In this document: piece after piece, positions 14,866 to 24,190 of the stretch
Layout: every line of letters begins with the position of its first letter
Position numbering within the stretch: the first letter of the stretch is position 1
Assembly: GCA_029012365.1 (NCBI GenBank)
Contig: JAQXLY010000031.1
Location: forward strand, 1 to 42,661
DNA from: Lachnospiraceae bacterium
GTDB taxonomy: Bacteria > Bacillota > Clostridia > Lachnospirales > Lachnospiraceae
DNA length: 42,661 nt
Direction of reading: 5' to 3'
Position numbers and translations under genes: made by a program
Notes under the pieces: generated by a model
Database searches by the model: none
Seen by the model: only the letters and a program-made list of their open reading frames with translations
Told to the model about the DNA's origin: nothing

Positions 14866-15783
14866 ATGAAGAAACTATATTGGATTGCCGGATTATGCTG
14901 TCTGGCAGGTATTGTGTTACTTGGCATTGCATTTATCATGATTCAGGGAGATTTTACAAAATTTAATTCAAAGAATGTCGGACCGGCAGAAGAACGTGTA
15001 TATGAGAGTACGACGGATATTACAAAAATCTATATCAGAGATTATTCGAGTTCGATTAAAATAAAAGGCGGAGATGTGAGTAAGCCTACGGTTGAATACC
15101 GTGAAAGTGATGTTCACAAATATGCAATTACCGAGGAAGACGGAGTTTTGAAGGTAGAGAGAAACAAAGACTTTAAGACGGTATTATGCTCGATAGACTT
15201 TAACAGATATGAGCTTTGTGTGGTTATCCCGAAAAATTATGACGGGCTGTTGGAGGTTAAAAATACAAGCGGAAGCATTAACATTTCGGACGCGAAGAGC
15301 AAAGAGATGTATGTGTACAATACCTCCGGAAGTATCCGTTTGACGAATGCCAGTGTTGCCGGAGATGTTCAGGTAAGCGGTACTTCAGGCGGTATAAAGG
15401 TAGAGAAAATGACTTGTGGAAATTGTCTTGTAGAAAATACTTCGGGTTCCATCAAGCTCAACGATGTGACGGCAGACGGGAATGTCACGACAGAAAATTC
15501 ATCGGGCTCAATTACATTAAACGATGTAGCTGCGGATGGGAATGTCACGACAAAGAATTCCTCAGGAAGTGTAAGGTTTGAAAATCTGAGTGCAACAGGA
15601 GATATCAGAATGTCCAATACAAGCGGTTCAATTAAGGGTTCAATCGTAGGAGACGAGAGTGATTACAGCATTACCGCAATCAATACTTCCGGTTCCTGTA
15701 ATCTAAATAACTCTACCTCCGGAAGCAAACTGTTACATATTGAAAATCATAGCGGAAGCATAAAAGTGAAATTTACAAAGTAA
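14866..15783 (+). CDS. DUF4097 family beta-strand repeat protein
   Basis: A 305-residue protein with an N-terminal hydrophobic segment (residues 5-25) that could be a signal anchor. It then has a repetitive region of about 20-residue units centred on (N/S)xSGSI, for example YNTSGSIRLTNASVAGDV, VENTSGSIKLNDVTADGNV and TKNSSGSVRFENLSATGDI. This pattern predicts a right-handed beta-solenoid displayed outside the membrane. Such proteins (LiaG/YvlB-like, DUF4097) occur in envelope-stress operons. The AGAGGAGAG ribosome site precedes the ATG. Two of the units (15457-15557) are nearly identical in DNA, which points to recent repeat duplication. Confidence 0.8.
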   Translation: MKKLYWIAGLCCLAGIVLLGIAFIMIQGDFTKFNSKNVGPAEERVYESTTDITKIYIRDYSSSIKIKGGDVSKPTVEYRESDVHKYAITEEDGVLKVERNKDFKTVLCSIDFNRYELCVVIPKNYDGLLEVKNTSGSINISDAKSKEMYVYNTSGSIRLTNASVAGDVQVSGTSGGIKVEKMTCGNCLVENTSGSIKLNDVTADGNVTTENSSGSITLNDVAADGNVTTKNSSGSVRFENLSATGDIRMSNTSGSIKGSIVGDESDYSITAINTSGSCNLNNSTSGSKLLHIENHSGSIKVKFTK

Positions 15784-15816
15784 GCTTCCGGTGATAACGA
15801 AGAAATATGACTTGAT

Positions 15817-15860
15817 AAAAATACTACTTTGAAGTATGCTACTCATAAGTAGTATTTTTT
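15817..15860 (+). terminator. Terminator of the PadR operon
   Basis: AAAATACTACTT (15817-15828) pairs perfectly with AAGTAGTATTTT (15847-15858), and the right arm runs into a T-tract. The near-symmetric A and T tracts would allow it to work on either strand. Confidence 0.85.
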
Positions 15861-16010
15861 GTGCTATGGGAAAGCGCGTCCTATAGCGCAAAAATGCTCC
15901 GCAGGAGTTCGTAAAAAAGTATGATTCAATTTTCTTTCCGACGCAGGGAAAGAAGGTACGACACTCGTTACAATAGACAGGCTTATGCAGGCATAGGAGG
16001 AGTTTTTTGC

Positions 16011-16715
16011 ATGTACATTGTGATATGTGAGGACGAGCCGCAGTTTGCTGCGGAGTTACAAAAGGAATTGGAGACTTATTTTAAGCAAAGGGAGACCGGG
16101 TGTCTTATTTGCTGCTGTGAAAACGGGGATGCATTTCGGAGGGAGATGGAACGTGGCGAAGCGGTGGACCTTCTGTTTATGGATATCCATCTCACAGATG
16201 CGGATGGTGTGGAGCTTGTGAAGGAATTAGGGCATAAAAGCATAAAGATACCGACGGTGTTTTTATCAAGCTTAGAAGAACGGATTGCGGAAGGGTATGA
16301 TGTGAATGCGTTTCATTTCCTCTTTAAGAGAAATTATAAGGAGAAGCTGCCTGCCTTGTTGGATAAGTTTTTAAATGAGATTTATCTTCGCAAAACAATT
16401 TTGATTCAGGAACACGATACGGCAGTGATGTTACAGCTTGCGGAAATCTATTATGTAGAGCCGGACAACCGGAATACTTCGATTCACACGGCAGTGTCCT
16501 CTTATCAGGAGAAAAGCTCCATTCAGAATTTTGCCGCACATCTGCCGGAGGAGCTTTTTATTGAGGCGTATCATTCACTCTATATCAATATTGACCATAT
16601 ACGCAAGGTAAACATGGATTCGGTTGTTTTGGACAATGACAGGGAATTGCCGGTCAGCCGCAGAAAGCGGAAGCAGTTGATGGCGGCTGTAATGAGGAGG
16701 ATCAGAGAGAGATGA
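16011..16715 (+). CDS. LytTR family response regulator
   Basis: A 234-residue AgrA/LytR-type regulator. The receiver domain (1-120) has the acidic pair E7/D8, the phospho-acceptor D58 in LLFMDIHL and a serine in VFLSS, with K near FHFLFKRNY. The C-terminal LytTR DNA-binding domain (about 135-234) contains ILIQEHDTAVMLQLAEIYYV and HLPEELFIEAYHSLYINI, the usual beta-rich signature. The start at 16011 follows ATAGGAGG; the in-frame extension to 15921 has no ribosome site. Its stop overlaps the start of the sensor kinase (ATGA). It most likely regulates the neighbouring lipoprotein/ABC genes; no LytTR direct repeat could be pinned down. Confidence 0.9.
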   Translation: MYIVICEDEPQFAAELQKELETYFKQRETGCLICCCENGDAFRREMERGEAVDLLFMDIHLTDADGVELVKELGHKSIKIPTVFLSSLEERIAEGYDVNAFHFLFKRNYKEKLPALLDKFLNEIYLRKTILIQEHDTAVMLQLAEIYYVEPDNRNTSIHTAVSSYQEKSSIQNFAAHLPEELFIEAYHSLYINIDHIRKVNMDSVVLDNDRELPVSRRKRKQLMAAVMRRIRER

Positions 16716-18577
16716 AACGAAAGAAGCAGTTCTATTTATGTATTACCGTTTTATTTCTGCTGCTGATTTTTTTAAACGGCGCTTTGTTTTATTCGATGAA
16801 ATGTACGGGAGAATACATGCAGTCGGAGAACGTATGGGGTGTTATGAAATCAGTGAAGGTGGGAGACTATATCAGACAGCAGCAGATAATAGGCACCCTG
16901 CCGGAGTCTCCGGAACAGGCACTGAAGGCGGTAGATGAAATCATTTCCTATCTGGAGCAGAGCCAGAAAAAGAAAGATGATGTTTATATGAAGTATATGG
17001 AGGCTCTTTTAGGCAAGACATGGTCAGAGCCGCTCACGGAGCCGGAGGATAATCAATATATTCCGGACGTTATGGTTACGATGGGAATCAGGGCTTCGGA
17101 TATAGAAAATTATAAGCAGGTCAGAAAGTATATATGGGATGTGGTGCAATACAAGGACTATGTTAAGAGCGTGGCGGAGAATGCGGGAGCGATTGCAGAT
17201 GCGTTATTTCCGATACATGACGATGCGTGGCTTTTAAAGAATCTGGCCAGGTGTCAGAAGGACTATTACGGACTTGAATATACACAGCTTAAGGTAGAAC
17301 CGGATAATGCATTTAACCTTGTGATAAATTATCATGTCACGGATGTTTTTGCTTTTTTATTTGTGTTGTCGGTTGTAATCGCATTTTGTTATTACATAAG
17401 ATACGATTCCTTTGGAGAAACACATGACGTCCGGCATACAATGGCAGTAATGCTTCTTGCTGTGGGAATCGGGTTGATATGCTTTTATTTTGTGAATTTT
17501 TGTATTGTGGATAAAGTATACGGACTTCCGTCACTGTCTGCACCGTTACAATCACTGGAAGATTTCTATGTGTGTCCGTATAGTATTACCGTAGGCGGCT
17601 TTGCGGCAGTTTATACCGGGATAAAGGTTGTAACACAGCTTCTTTTGGCGGGAATCTGTATTCTGGTGTATACAAGCAGCCGGAGAGTTCCGGCGTGTGT
17701 GCTTGCTTTAGTCTGTCTGGTTGTGGAATACATAGGAAATCTGACTGTCCCTGAAAAAAACTCGGCGGGTATATTTGGTGAAATCAATCTGTTTTCCGGA
17801 TTTACGCCCGAACGCTTTTATAACCGGTATCTGAATCTGAATGTGGCGGGGATTATTATTCCGAGATTTCCGGCGTTTTTAACGGTATTTTTTCTCTCAT
17901 TTGGAATTGTTATGCTACTGGTATACCGGAGGTTCGGAAAATGGCACAAAAAATCCAGACAGGAAGCGATGAGGGTTTACTTTGGAGAAATCGATAAGCG
18001 CTATCAGGAAACACGTCTGCTGTGGCACGACTTTAACAATCATCTGCTGGCAATTAAGGCTCTTTATGAAAACGGTCATGAGGCACAGGCGGCAAAGTAC
18101 ATTGATGATTTGTCGGAACAAAGCTATGCAAGACTCCTGCCGGCAAAGAGCGGTTCGGATACGTTAGATTTGCTCCTGTTTAAAAAGCATCAGCAGGCAA
18201 ATGAGACAGGAGTAACGATACGGTTTCAGTTTGGCTGCGGTCTGGCAGGACTTTCGGTTACGGAGTATGATTTGTGCAGCCTGTTCGGAAATATACTGGA
18301 TAATGCCATTGAAGCAGCACATCAGGTGAAGAATGCAAAGCCCGAGGTTTTTCTGCGTGTTGAAAAGCAGAACAGTATGCTGTTTATTTCCTGTGAAAAT
18401 CCATATGCAGGTGCCCTGCTTAAGCAGGACGGAGAGTTAAAAACAACAAAAAAGGATACGGCAAAGCACGGCATCGGATTGTCCTCCGTAAAGCATATTT
18501 GTAAGAAATATAACGGAAATCTTGAACTCGAAACAAAGGACAACATATTCTGCTTGTCAGTATTACTGAATGTATAA
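16712..18577 (+). CDS. GHKL-type sensor histidine kinase
   Basis: A 621-residue membrane sensor. It has one N-terminal membrane helix (8-27), an extracytoplasmic domain of about 180 residues (30-210), then around six to seven membrane segments (215-415) and a cytosolic kinase. The phospho-accepting region is LLWHDFNNHLLAIKAL (H439). The ATPase has the N box LFGNILDNAIEA and the G box KHGIGLSSVKHICKKYNG, the AgrC/GHKL pattern. The sizeable external domain before the membrane bundle is unusual for AgrC-like kinases and may bind an extracellular ligand or a lipoprotein. Translation is coupled to the regulator by a four-base overlap. Confidence 0.88.
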   Translation: MKRKKQFYLCITVLFLLLIFLNGALFYSMKCTGEYMQSENVWGVMKSVKVGDYIRQQQIIGTLPESPEQALKAVDEIISYLEQSQKKKDDVYMKYMEALLGKTWSEPLTEPEDNQYIPDVMVTMGIRASDIENYKQVRKYIWDVVQYKDYVKSVAENAGAIADALFPIHDDAWLLKNLARCQKDYYGLEYTQLKVEPDNAFNLVINYHVTDVFAFLFVLSVVIAFCYYIRYDSFGETHDVRHTMAVMLLAVGIGLICFYFVNFCIVDKVYGLPSLSAPLQSLEDFYVCPYSITVGGFAAVYTGIKVVTQLLLAGICILVYTSSRRVPACVLALVCLVVEYIGNLTVPEKNSAGIFGEINLFSGFTPERFYNRYLNLNVAGIIIPRFPAFLTVFFLSFGIVMLLVYRRFGKWHKKSRQEAMRVYFGEIDKRYQETRLLWHDFNNHLLAIKALYENGHEAQAAKYIDDLSEQSYARLLPAKSGSDTLDLLLFKKHQQANETGVTIRFQFGCGLAGLSVTEYDLCSLFGNILDNAIEAAHQVKNAKPEVFLRVEKQNSMLFISCENPYAGALLKQDGELKTTKKDTAKHGIGLSSVKHICKKYNGNLELETKDNIFCLSVLLNV

Positions 18578-18590
18578 CCACTTGTGCATG

Positions 18591-18625
18591 AAAAGCAACC
18601 ACTTCTACGGAGACGGTTGCTTTTT
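18591..18625 (+). terminator. Terminator or attenuator between the two-component system and the lipoprotein array
   Basis: AAAAGCAACC (18591-18600) and GGTTGCTTTTT (18615-18625) form a 10-base perfect stem ending in T. No promoter is recognisable in the 53 bases before the first lipoprotein, so this may act as an attenuator rather than a full stop. Confidence 0.8.
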
Positions 18626-18678
18626 ACTTTTTCGGAGGGTATGATGAAACCAGAGGGTCGAAAGGAGGAGACTGAATT

Positions 18679-20004
18679 ATGAAGAGATTTGTTTATTTGA
18701 TGCTGGTGTGTATTCTTTTTGGGGGACTGACAGGCTGTTCAAAGCGTGTGGGAGACGGGGATTCCGGGAGTGAGAATGTTACAAAGGAAGAGAATCCTGC
18801 AAAAACAGAGGTTAAGTTTGTGTCGGCGGATTACCAGCCGGGAAATACCAGGATACGAAAGACGGACAAGGGCTATTACTATCTGAACAAGGGGCTTCGT
18901 TACACGGATGCCGCGACGGGAAAGGATATGTACCTTTGCAATAAGCCGGAATGCAGGCATGACGGAAACGAATTTTGTGTGGCAACAAATGAGAAATACA
19001 GGTTCAACGGGTTCTGTATTTACAGCGGGACACTGGTTGCGGCGATGATAGAAGAAACCGATACACAGTATTTGTACAAGCTGTTTACGATTGCACTGGA
19101 CGGCTCACAGATGAATGAACTGGCAACCTATTATACATTTGAAAAAAGTCAGGGACAAGCATGCAACAGATATAACAGTCAGCTGATTATCCACCGGAAT
19201 AAGGTGATTCTTCCGATTGAAATATTAGGACAGGAAGCACTGGAGGATACCTTTTACTATGGACTGGCAATTTATGACCTGGATACAAATAAGGTAACCT
19301 TTTTGGACGAAGAGGCAGTCAGCAGGGAAAATACGGAAAGTACGAATATCAGCGCTTACGGGGACTATGTTTACTATTGCAGAAAGGAAGGAAAGAAGAC
19401 GGTATTGCACCGGCGCCATCTTACGAAAGGAACCGATGAAGCTTATAAACTGCTGACGGGATTCGGGGGTACCTATATCGTTTTGGATGATGATACGGTA
19501 GTATATTCAAAAAAACTTGGCAGGGGACTTTGTGTGCATCACCATGAAACCGGGGAAAACGAAGAAAAAGTAACGCTGCAAAAGAAAGTGACTCATATTT
19601 TGACAGATGGACAGCTATTTGAGTCGATGATGGAAGATGAGCTGGGGAGGCTGTGTACCGATGGAACTTATATTTATGCGTTTGGTACATCGACCGTGAT
19701 TAAGAGTACGAATAATGAAACGGGAGAAGAGATGGAGCAACGAATAAATAACCTGTATGTCTTTGATCGTGCACTGGAGGAAGTGACGGTGATAAACCGG
19801 GCAGAGGATGCATGGACGATAACGTGGGAGAATGCAGAGGAAGAATTATATCCTTATCTTTTTTCCTTTATAGGTGACGAGGCGTATGTCACTTTTACAC
19901 CGGAGGAGTTTAATGGTAATGAATATGTGTTTCAATGTAAACGCAGTGCGCTCCTTGCCGGAGAGCCAAAGTTTGAATTTGCTTACAGTTTAAGCTACCG
20001 GTAG
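18679..20004 (+). CDS. Lipoprotein 1 of a tandem paralogous array (C-x4-C-x-H-x5-C family)
   Basis: A 441-residue secreted lipoprotein: hydrophobic signal with lipobox LTGC (C20), followed by a low-complexity linker. The core carries CNKPECRHDGNEFC (C87, C92, H94, C100), a spacing that could hold a metal ion or two disulfides. Further on come repeated short motifs such as GDYVYYCRKEGKKTVLH, DGTYIYAF and YVFDRALEE, compatible with beta-propeller blades (I suspect a DUF5050-like fold). The ribosome site is AAAGGAGGAG. It heads four paralogs followed by an ABC transporter. Role unknown; a ligand-binding or sensor-accessory function is inferred from context only. Confidence 0.75.
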   Translation: MKRFVYLMLVCILFGGLTGCSKRVGDGDSGSENVTKEENPAKTEVKFVSADYQPGNTRIRKTDKGYYYLNKGLRYTDAATGKDMYLCNKPECRHDGNEFCVATNEKYRFNGFCIYSGTLVAAMIEETDTQYLYKLFTIALDGSQMNELATYYTFEKSQGQACNRYNSQLIIHRNKVILPIEILGQEALEDTFYYGLAIYDLDTNKVTFLDEEAVSRENTESTNISAYGDYVYYCRKEGKKTVLHRRHLTKGTDEAYKLLTGFGGTYIVLDDDTVVYSKKLGRGLCVHHHETGENEEKVTLQKKVTHILTDGQLFESMMEDELGRLCTDGTYIYAFGTSTVIKSTNNETGEEMEQRINNLYVFDRALEEVTVINRAEDAWTITWENAEEELYPYLFSFIGDEAYVTFTPEEFNGNEYVFQCKRSALLAGEPKFEFAYSLSYR

Positions 20005-20049
20005 AAGTAGTCATGAGGAACATAGCATACAGAGAACAAGGGGAAGAGA

Positions 20050-21375
20050 ATGATGAAGAAACTAGTTTATTTGTTATTCATATGTGTACTTTTAGGAAGT
20101 CTGACCGGCTGTTCAAAGCAGGGGAACACTGATGCTTCCGGCAAACAGGAGGGGGCAGGCGAAGGGAATCCCGCAAAGACCGAGGTCTCGTTTGTGTCGG
20201 AGGACTATTCACAGTGCAATCCCCAGATTCGGGGGACGGACAAGGGCTATTACTATTTGAACAGGGGACTTCGCTATGTAGATGCTGCCACCGGGAAGGA
20301 TATGTACCTTTGCAATAAGCCGGAATGCAGGCATGACGGGAACGAATTTTGCGTAGCTACAAATAAGAAATATCGATTTGACCGTTTATCTATTTACAGC
20401 GGAGCACTGCTTGCAACAGTTATAGAGGAAACAGACACGCAGTATCAGTACAAGCTGTTTTCGATTGCATTGGATGGCTCACAGATGAATGAGCTGACCA
20501 CCTATTATACGTTTGAAAAGGGAGACGGACAACCCTGGTATCTGGCACTCGGTCCGCTCGTCGTTCACCGGAACAAGGTAATCCTTCCGATTGCACTAAA
20601 AGGACAGGAAGCGCTGGAGGATACCTATTACTACGGAACGGCGATGTATGACATGGATACGAAGGAAGTTATCTTTCTTGATGAGGAGCCGGTAAGTAAG
20701 GAAAATCCGGAGCGGACGGATATCAGCGCTTACGGGGATTATGTGTACTACTGTCAGCAGGAAGGTAAGAAAACGGTATTGCACCGGCGGCATATGACAG
20801 ACGGAACGGATGAATCGTATAAGCTGTTGACGGGCTTTCGGGGTAATTATGTCGTAGTAGATGAGGATACGGTAGCTTATGCCAAATGGGAAGGCAGAGC
20901 GCTTTGCGTGAATTACCGTGAAACCGGAATGAATGAGGAAAAAGCCAATGTGTATCGACCGGCAATGCTTCAAACAACGGATGGACAGGGAATGGAGTGG
21001 GTATATGAGGATGAGTTGTCTTCTTTGCGTACCGATGGAACCTATTTATATGCATTTGGTTCGCATTTTGAGGTTCACTACAAGACAGAAGAAGTATATG
21101 GCAGTTATGACTATCTGCACGTGTTTAATCGTGACCTGGAGGAAATCGCAACTCTGAATCTGGCTGATTTTACGAAGGATATCAGGATAGAAGGAGTAGA
21201 GGAGGAACTGCACCTGATTACGAAATATATGTCTATTAAAGAAGATGATGTATATTGGTTTTTTATGCCGAAGGATAATTATTCCGACAAATATGTATAC
21301 AAGTGCAGTCTGAGCGACCTGTTGGCAGGCAAGCCGCAGCTGGAATATGTATACAGCGATACCTATAAAAAATGA
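20050..21375 (+). CDS. Lipoprotein 2 of the tandem array
   Basis: 441 residues, the closest relative of lipoprotein 1 in both protein and DNA: lipobox LTGC (C21), the same CNKPECRHDGNEFC signature and the same FEKGDGQ/HRNKVILPI/GDYVYYCQQEGKKTVLH segments. Divergence is concentrated after residue 300. It starts at 20050 behind AAGGGGAAG, 45 bases after its neighbour's stop; a second ATG directly follows. The high similarity suggests that these two genes are the most recent duplication in the array. No catalytic motif is visible, and the function is not known. Confidence 0.75.
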   Translation: MMKKLVYLLFICVLLGSLTGCSKQGNTDASGKQEGAGEGNPAKTEVSFVSEDYSQCNPQIRGTDKGYYYLNRGLRYVDAATGKDMYLCNKPECRHDGNEFCVATNKKYRFDRLSIYSGALLATVIEETDTQYQYKLFSIALDGSQMNELTTYYTFEKGDGQPWYLALGPLVVHRNKVILPIALKGQEALEDTYYYGTAMYDMDTKEVIFLDEEPVSKENPERTDISAYGDYVYYCQQEGKKTVLHRRHMTDGTDESYKLLTGFRGNYVVVDEDTVAYAKWEGRALCVNYRETGMNEEKANVYRPAMLQTTDGQGMEWVYEDELSSLRTDGTYLYAFGSHFEVHYKTEEVYGSYDYLHVFNRDLEEIATLNLADFTKDIRIEGVEEELHLITKYMSIKEDDVYWFFMPKDNYSDKYVYKCSLSDLLAGKPQLEYVYSDTYKK

Positions 21376-21466
21376 TTGTCCTGCGGGTTACTGAGATATT
21401 GCGGGCGTTTAGCGGGTGGAGCATAGGGGGAAGCCGGATTGTCAGAGAGATAGGAAAGGTGAGAAA

Positions 21467-22798
21467 ATGAAGAAAGGGATTTCATACATTCTAGTCAGTT
21501 TAGTTTTGTTGAGTCTCCTTGGCTGCGCAAAGGGAGCACGGGGAGAGGACGGAAAGATAAAGAATACGGAACAAAAAGTACATCAGCTTGTATCGGAGGA
21601 TTTTAAGCGGGGCATCGGCGATATGATGAAAACGGAAAAGGGCTTTTATTATCATAATTATACCGATGACGGGTTTCATTATTATGATATTTCTACCGGG
21701 ACTACCATGTTCCTTTGCAATAAGCCGGAGTGCAGGCACGATGGGAATGAGTTCTGCGTTGCAACAAATTCGAAGTATGAGAAACTGAATTATCGCCTGT
21801 ACGGCGGCAAGCTGATTGTTTATGCACTTGAGGAAACCGAGACACAGTATATGCTTAAAGTGCTTTCGGTGGAAACCGATGGTTCCGGACTGGATGAAAT
21901 AGCAACCATAATGACAGTTGAACGAACCGAAGAGGGAATCGGAGTACCCGGACTTAATATGGAAAAGGAAATGGTAATTCACCGCAATAAGGCCATGATT
22001 CCCATGGAAATTATGGGAGTGGCAGGTGTAAATTATTACGGCGTTGCGATTCTGGACCTGGATACAAAGGAGGTAACCTATCTGGATGAGGAACCGCTTG
22101 GGAAGGATAATCAAAGAATTTCCGGAGTCAGCGGGTACGGAGACTGGATTTATTACTGCAGAAAAGAAGGGAAGAAGAATATTTTGCACCGCTATCATAT
22201 CACAGAAGGAACGGATGAAACCTGTAAGCTTTTGGTAGGCTTTACCGGGGACTATGCAGTGCTTGATGCGGATACGGTGCTGTATCTGAGAAGCGGAGGA
22301 ATTGAACTGTGCAGTTACCGGTATTCTACCGGAGAAAATAAAGAACTGCAGAGATTTTCGAGGCTCTATGAACAGTCCGTAATTTTAAACGGAGTTGCTG
22401 CTAAACAGGAAGTAGAGCGGGAAACAAAGATGACAGGAATACAGACTGACGGAACGTATTTCTATTTTGCGGAAGAGGTAACAAAAATAGGAAGAGAAGA
22501 TGAAAACGGTAAATTAATTGCATGGGTACAGCCGGCCTATGTTCACGTTCTGAACCGGGAACTGGAGGAGATTGCGGCTGTTGATATGACAAAGGTCGCA
22601 TCAGACTTAGGTTATAAAGCAAACTGGAATTGGTCGAGTTATACGACTGCCCTTCATTACTTCGGAGATGACATTTATCTGGAGCTGGAGTCATGGGTAA
22701 ACTCGAATCAGGAGGTGTATGTGTACCAAACGAAACGGGAGGATTTTCTGACCGGTGAGCCAAAGTTCGAATTTGTTTACAAGCGGAGCGAGTGGTAG
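21467..22798 (+). CDS. Lipoprotein 3 of the tandem array
   Basis: 443 residues from the ATG at 21467, which follows GGAAAGGTG; an in-frame GTG at 21416 is less likely since the signal peptide starts at MKKGISYIL. Lipobox SLLGC (C20). It keeps the CNKPECRHDGNEFC signature and the propeller-like motifs (GDWIYYCRKEGKKNILH, DGTYFYFAEE, VLNRELEEI) but is clearly more diverged from copies 1 and 2, and resembles copy 4 in having HRYHITEGT and a YHNY-type strand near residue 50. It lies 91 bases after copy 2, the largest gap in the array, without a visible terminator or promoter. Confidence 0.75.
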   Translation: MKKGISYILVSLVLLSLLGCAKGARGEDGKIKNTEQKVHQLVSEDFKRGIGDMMKTEKGFYYHNYTDDGFHYYDISTGTTMFLCNKPECRHDGNEFCVATNSKYEKLNYRLYGGKLIVYALEETETQYMLKVLSVETDGSGLDEIATIMTVERTEEGIGVPGLNMEKEMVIHRNKAMIPMEIMGVAGVNYYGVAILDLDTKEVTYLDEEPLGKDNQRISGVSGYGDWIYYCRKEGKKNILHRYHITEGTDETCKLLVGFTGDYAVLDADTVLYLRSGGIELCSYRYSTGENKELQRFSRLYEQSVILNGVAAKQEVERETKMTGIQTDGTYFYFAEEVTKIGREDENGKLIAWVQPAYVHVLNRELEEIAAVDMTKVASDLGYKANWNWSSYTTALHYFGDDIYLELESWVNSNQEVYVYQTKREDFLTGEPKFEFVYKRSEW

Positions 22799-22827
22799 TT
22801 GGTTGTCAAAGAGAAGGGGGAAAGCAT

Positions 22828-24165
22828 ATGAAAAAAGGACGTTACCTGTTATTGCTTGTTGTTCTTTTTGTGGGGCTTACGGGCTGTAAAGAGGAAAAAC
22901 CGGAGGAAGGTACAATAACAGAGAGACCGGTAACGAATGATACAAAGTTTGTATCGGAGGATTATGAACCGGGGAATCGTTCGTATTATATGCCCAGAGC
23001 AATGATGCGCACGGAGAATGGCTTTTATCATTATAACTATGCAGAGGGAAGTCTGTATTACTATGATACTGTTTCGGGAAAAGAAATGTATCTTTGCAAC
23101 AAGCCGGAATGCAGGCACGACGGGAACCCGTTTTGTGTTGCTACCAATGACAAGTATCAGATGCTCGGCTGCTGCCTGTACGATAACAGTATATTGGCCT
23201 ATGTATTGGAAGAAACACAGCTGCAATACCTGCTTAAGGTATTTTCTATTGCATTAGATGGTTCGACAATGGATGAAATAGGTACCGTGTTTACATTGGA
23301 AAAGGCGGGACAGAAACTGGATTTTTTCAGTAGCGAAGTTCATGCACATCGGAATAAGGTGATGATCACAATGGCCGGATGTCAGCCCGGATTGACGGAT
23401 ACCCTTCGTTACGGTACGGCAATTCTTGATTTAGATACCGGAGGAGTAACTTTTTTGGATGAAGAGCCTTTGAGCAATGAGAACATTAAGGTTACGGACA
23501 TCACTGCCTATGGTGATTATTTTTACTACTGCAAAAAGGAAGGGAAAAAGACAATTTTGCATCGGTATCATATTACTGCAGGAACGGTTGAAACCTGTAA
23601 ACTTCTGACGGGCTTCCGCGGTTCGTATGCGGTGTTGAACGAGGATACGGTGGTTTATCTGAAGAGCGGCGGAACGACACTTTGCACGTATCAGTATTCC
23701 ACGGGAGAAAACGAAGAAAAGATAAGACTACAAAGAATCCATAATGAGTATGAGTTTGGAACGGTAGTGGGGGGACATATGTCGGACTACACTGCACAGG
23801 ATATTTTGACGGACGGCACCTATCTCTATATTCCGGAGAGCACGACGAGGTTTGATTTTATAAATGAGAATGGAGAAGCTGGTAGTTTTATCGAGTCATA
23901 TCTGCATGTGTTCAATCAGCAGTTAGAAGAGATTACATCAGTAAACATGGCAGAGATACTTCCGGAACCGGAGGAAGAAGGGGGAGCATGGCATGTGGAG
24001 GTTTATACACGCGGGTTGCGGTATCTGGGAGAAGATATCTATTGGTGTCTGGTTTCAGATAGTAATCCGGACCTGGAGAGTTATGTTTTCCATTGTAAGC
24101 GGAGTGATTTTCTGACAGGGGAACCGAAGTTTACGTTTGTATATAAATACACGGAAGGGCGTTAG
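22828..24165 (+). CDS. Lipoprotein 4 of the tandem array
   Basis: 445 residues, lipobox GLTGC (C20), linker, then CNKPECRHDGNPFC. Here one position in the last spacer is proline, while all cysteines and the histidine are kept. Later motifs are GDYFYYCKKEGKKTILH, DGTYLYIPEST and VFNQQLEEI. I use the ATG at 22828 after GAAGGGGGAAAG. Only 25 bases separate its stop from the ABC ATPase, so the lipoproteins and transporter are almost certainly one transcript. Having four non-identical copies suggests recognition of different ligands, which is inference. Confidence 0.75.
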   Translation: MKKGRYLLLLVVLFVGLTGCKEEKPEEGTITERPVTNDTKFVSEDYEPGNRSYYMPRAMMRTENGFYHYNYAEGSLYYYDTVSGKEMYLCNKPECRHDGNPFCVATNDKYQMLGCCLYDNSILAYVLEETQLQYLLKVFSIALDGSTMDEIGTVFTLEKAGQKLDFFSSEVHAHRNKVMITMAGCQPGLTDTLRYGTAILDLDTGGVTFLDEEPLSNENIKVTDITAYGDYFYYCKKEGKKTILHRYHITAGTVETCKLLTGFRGSYAVLNEDTVVYLKSGGTTLCTYQYSTGENEEKIRLQRIHNEYEFGTVVGGHMSDYTAQDILTDGTYLYIPESTTRFDFINENGEAGSFIESYLHVFNQQLEEITSVNMAEILPEPEEEGGAWHVEVYTRGLRYLGEDIYWCLVSDSNPDLESYVFHCKRSDFLTGEPKFTFVYKYTEGR

Positions 24166-24190
24166 CACAGGAGAAGGGGGAAAGGAAAGA

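Noticed and set aside
15861..16010. LytTR direct-repeat binding sites and promoter before the response regulator
   Set aside because: TACAAT at 15969-15974 is a plausible -10, but no acceptable -35 and no convincing pair of LytTR repeats could be placed.
21500..22198. 232-codon minus-strand open frame inside lipoprotein 3
   Set aside because: It lies antisense to a coding frame that has a signal peptide and three paralogs; no family resemblance and no start signal.
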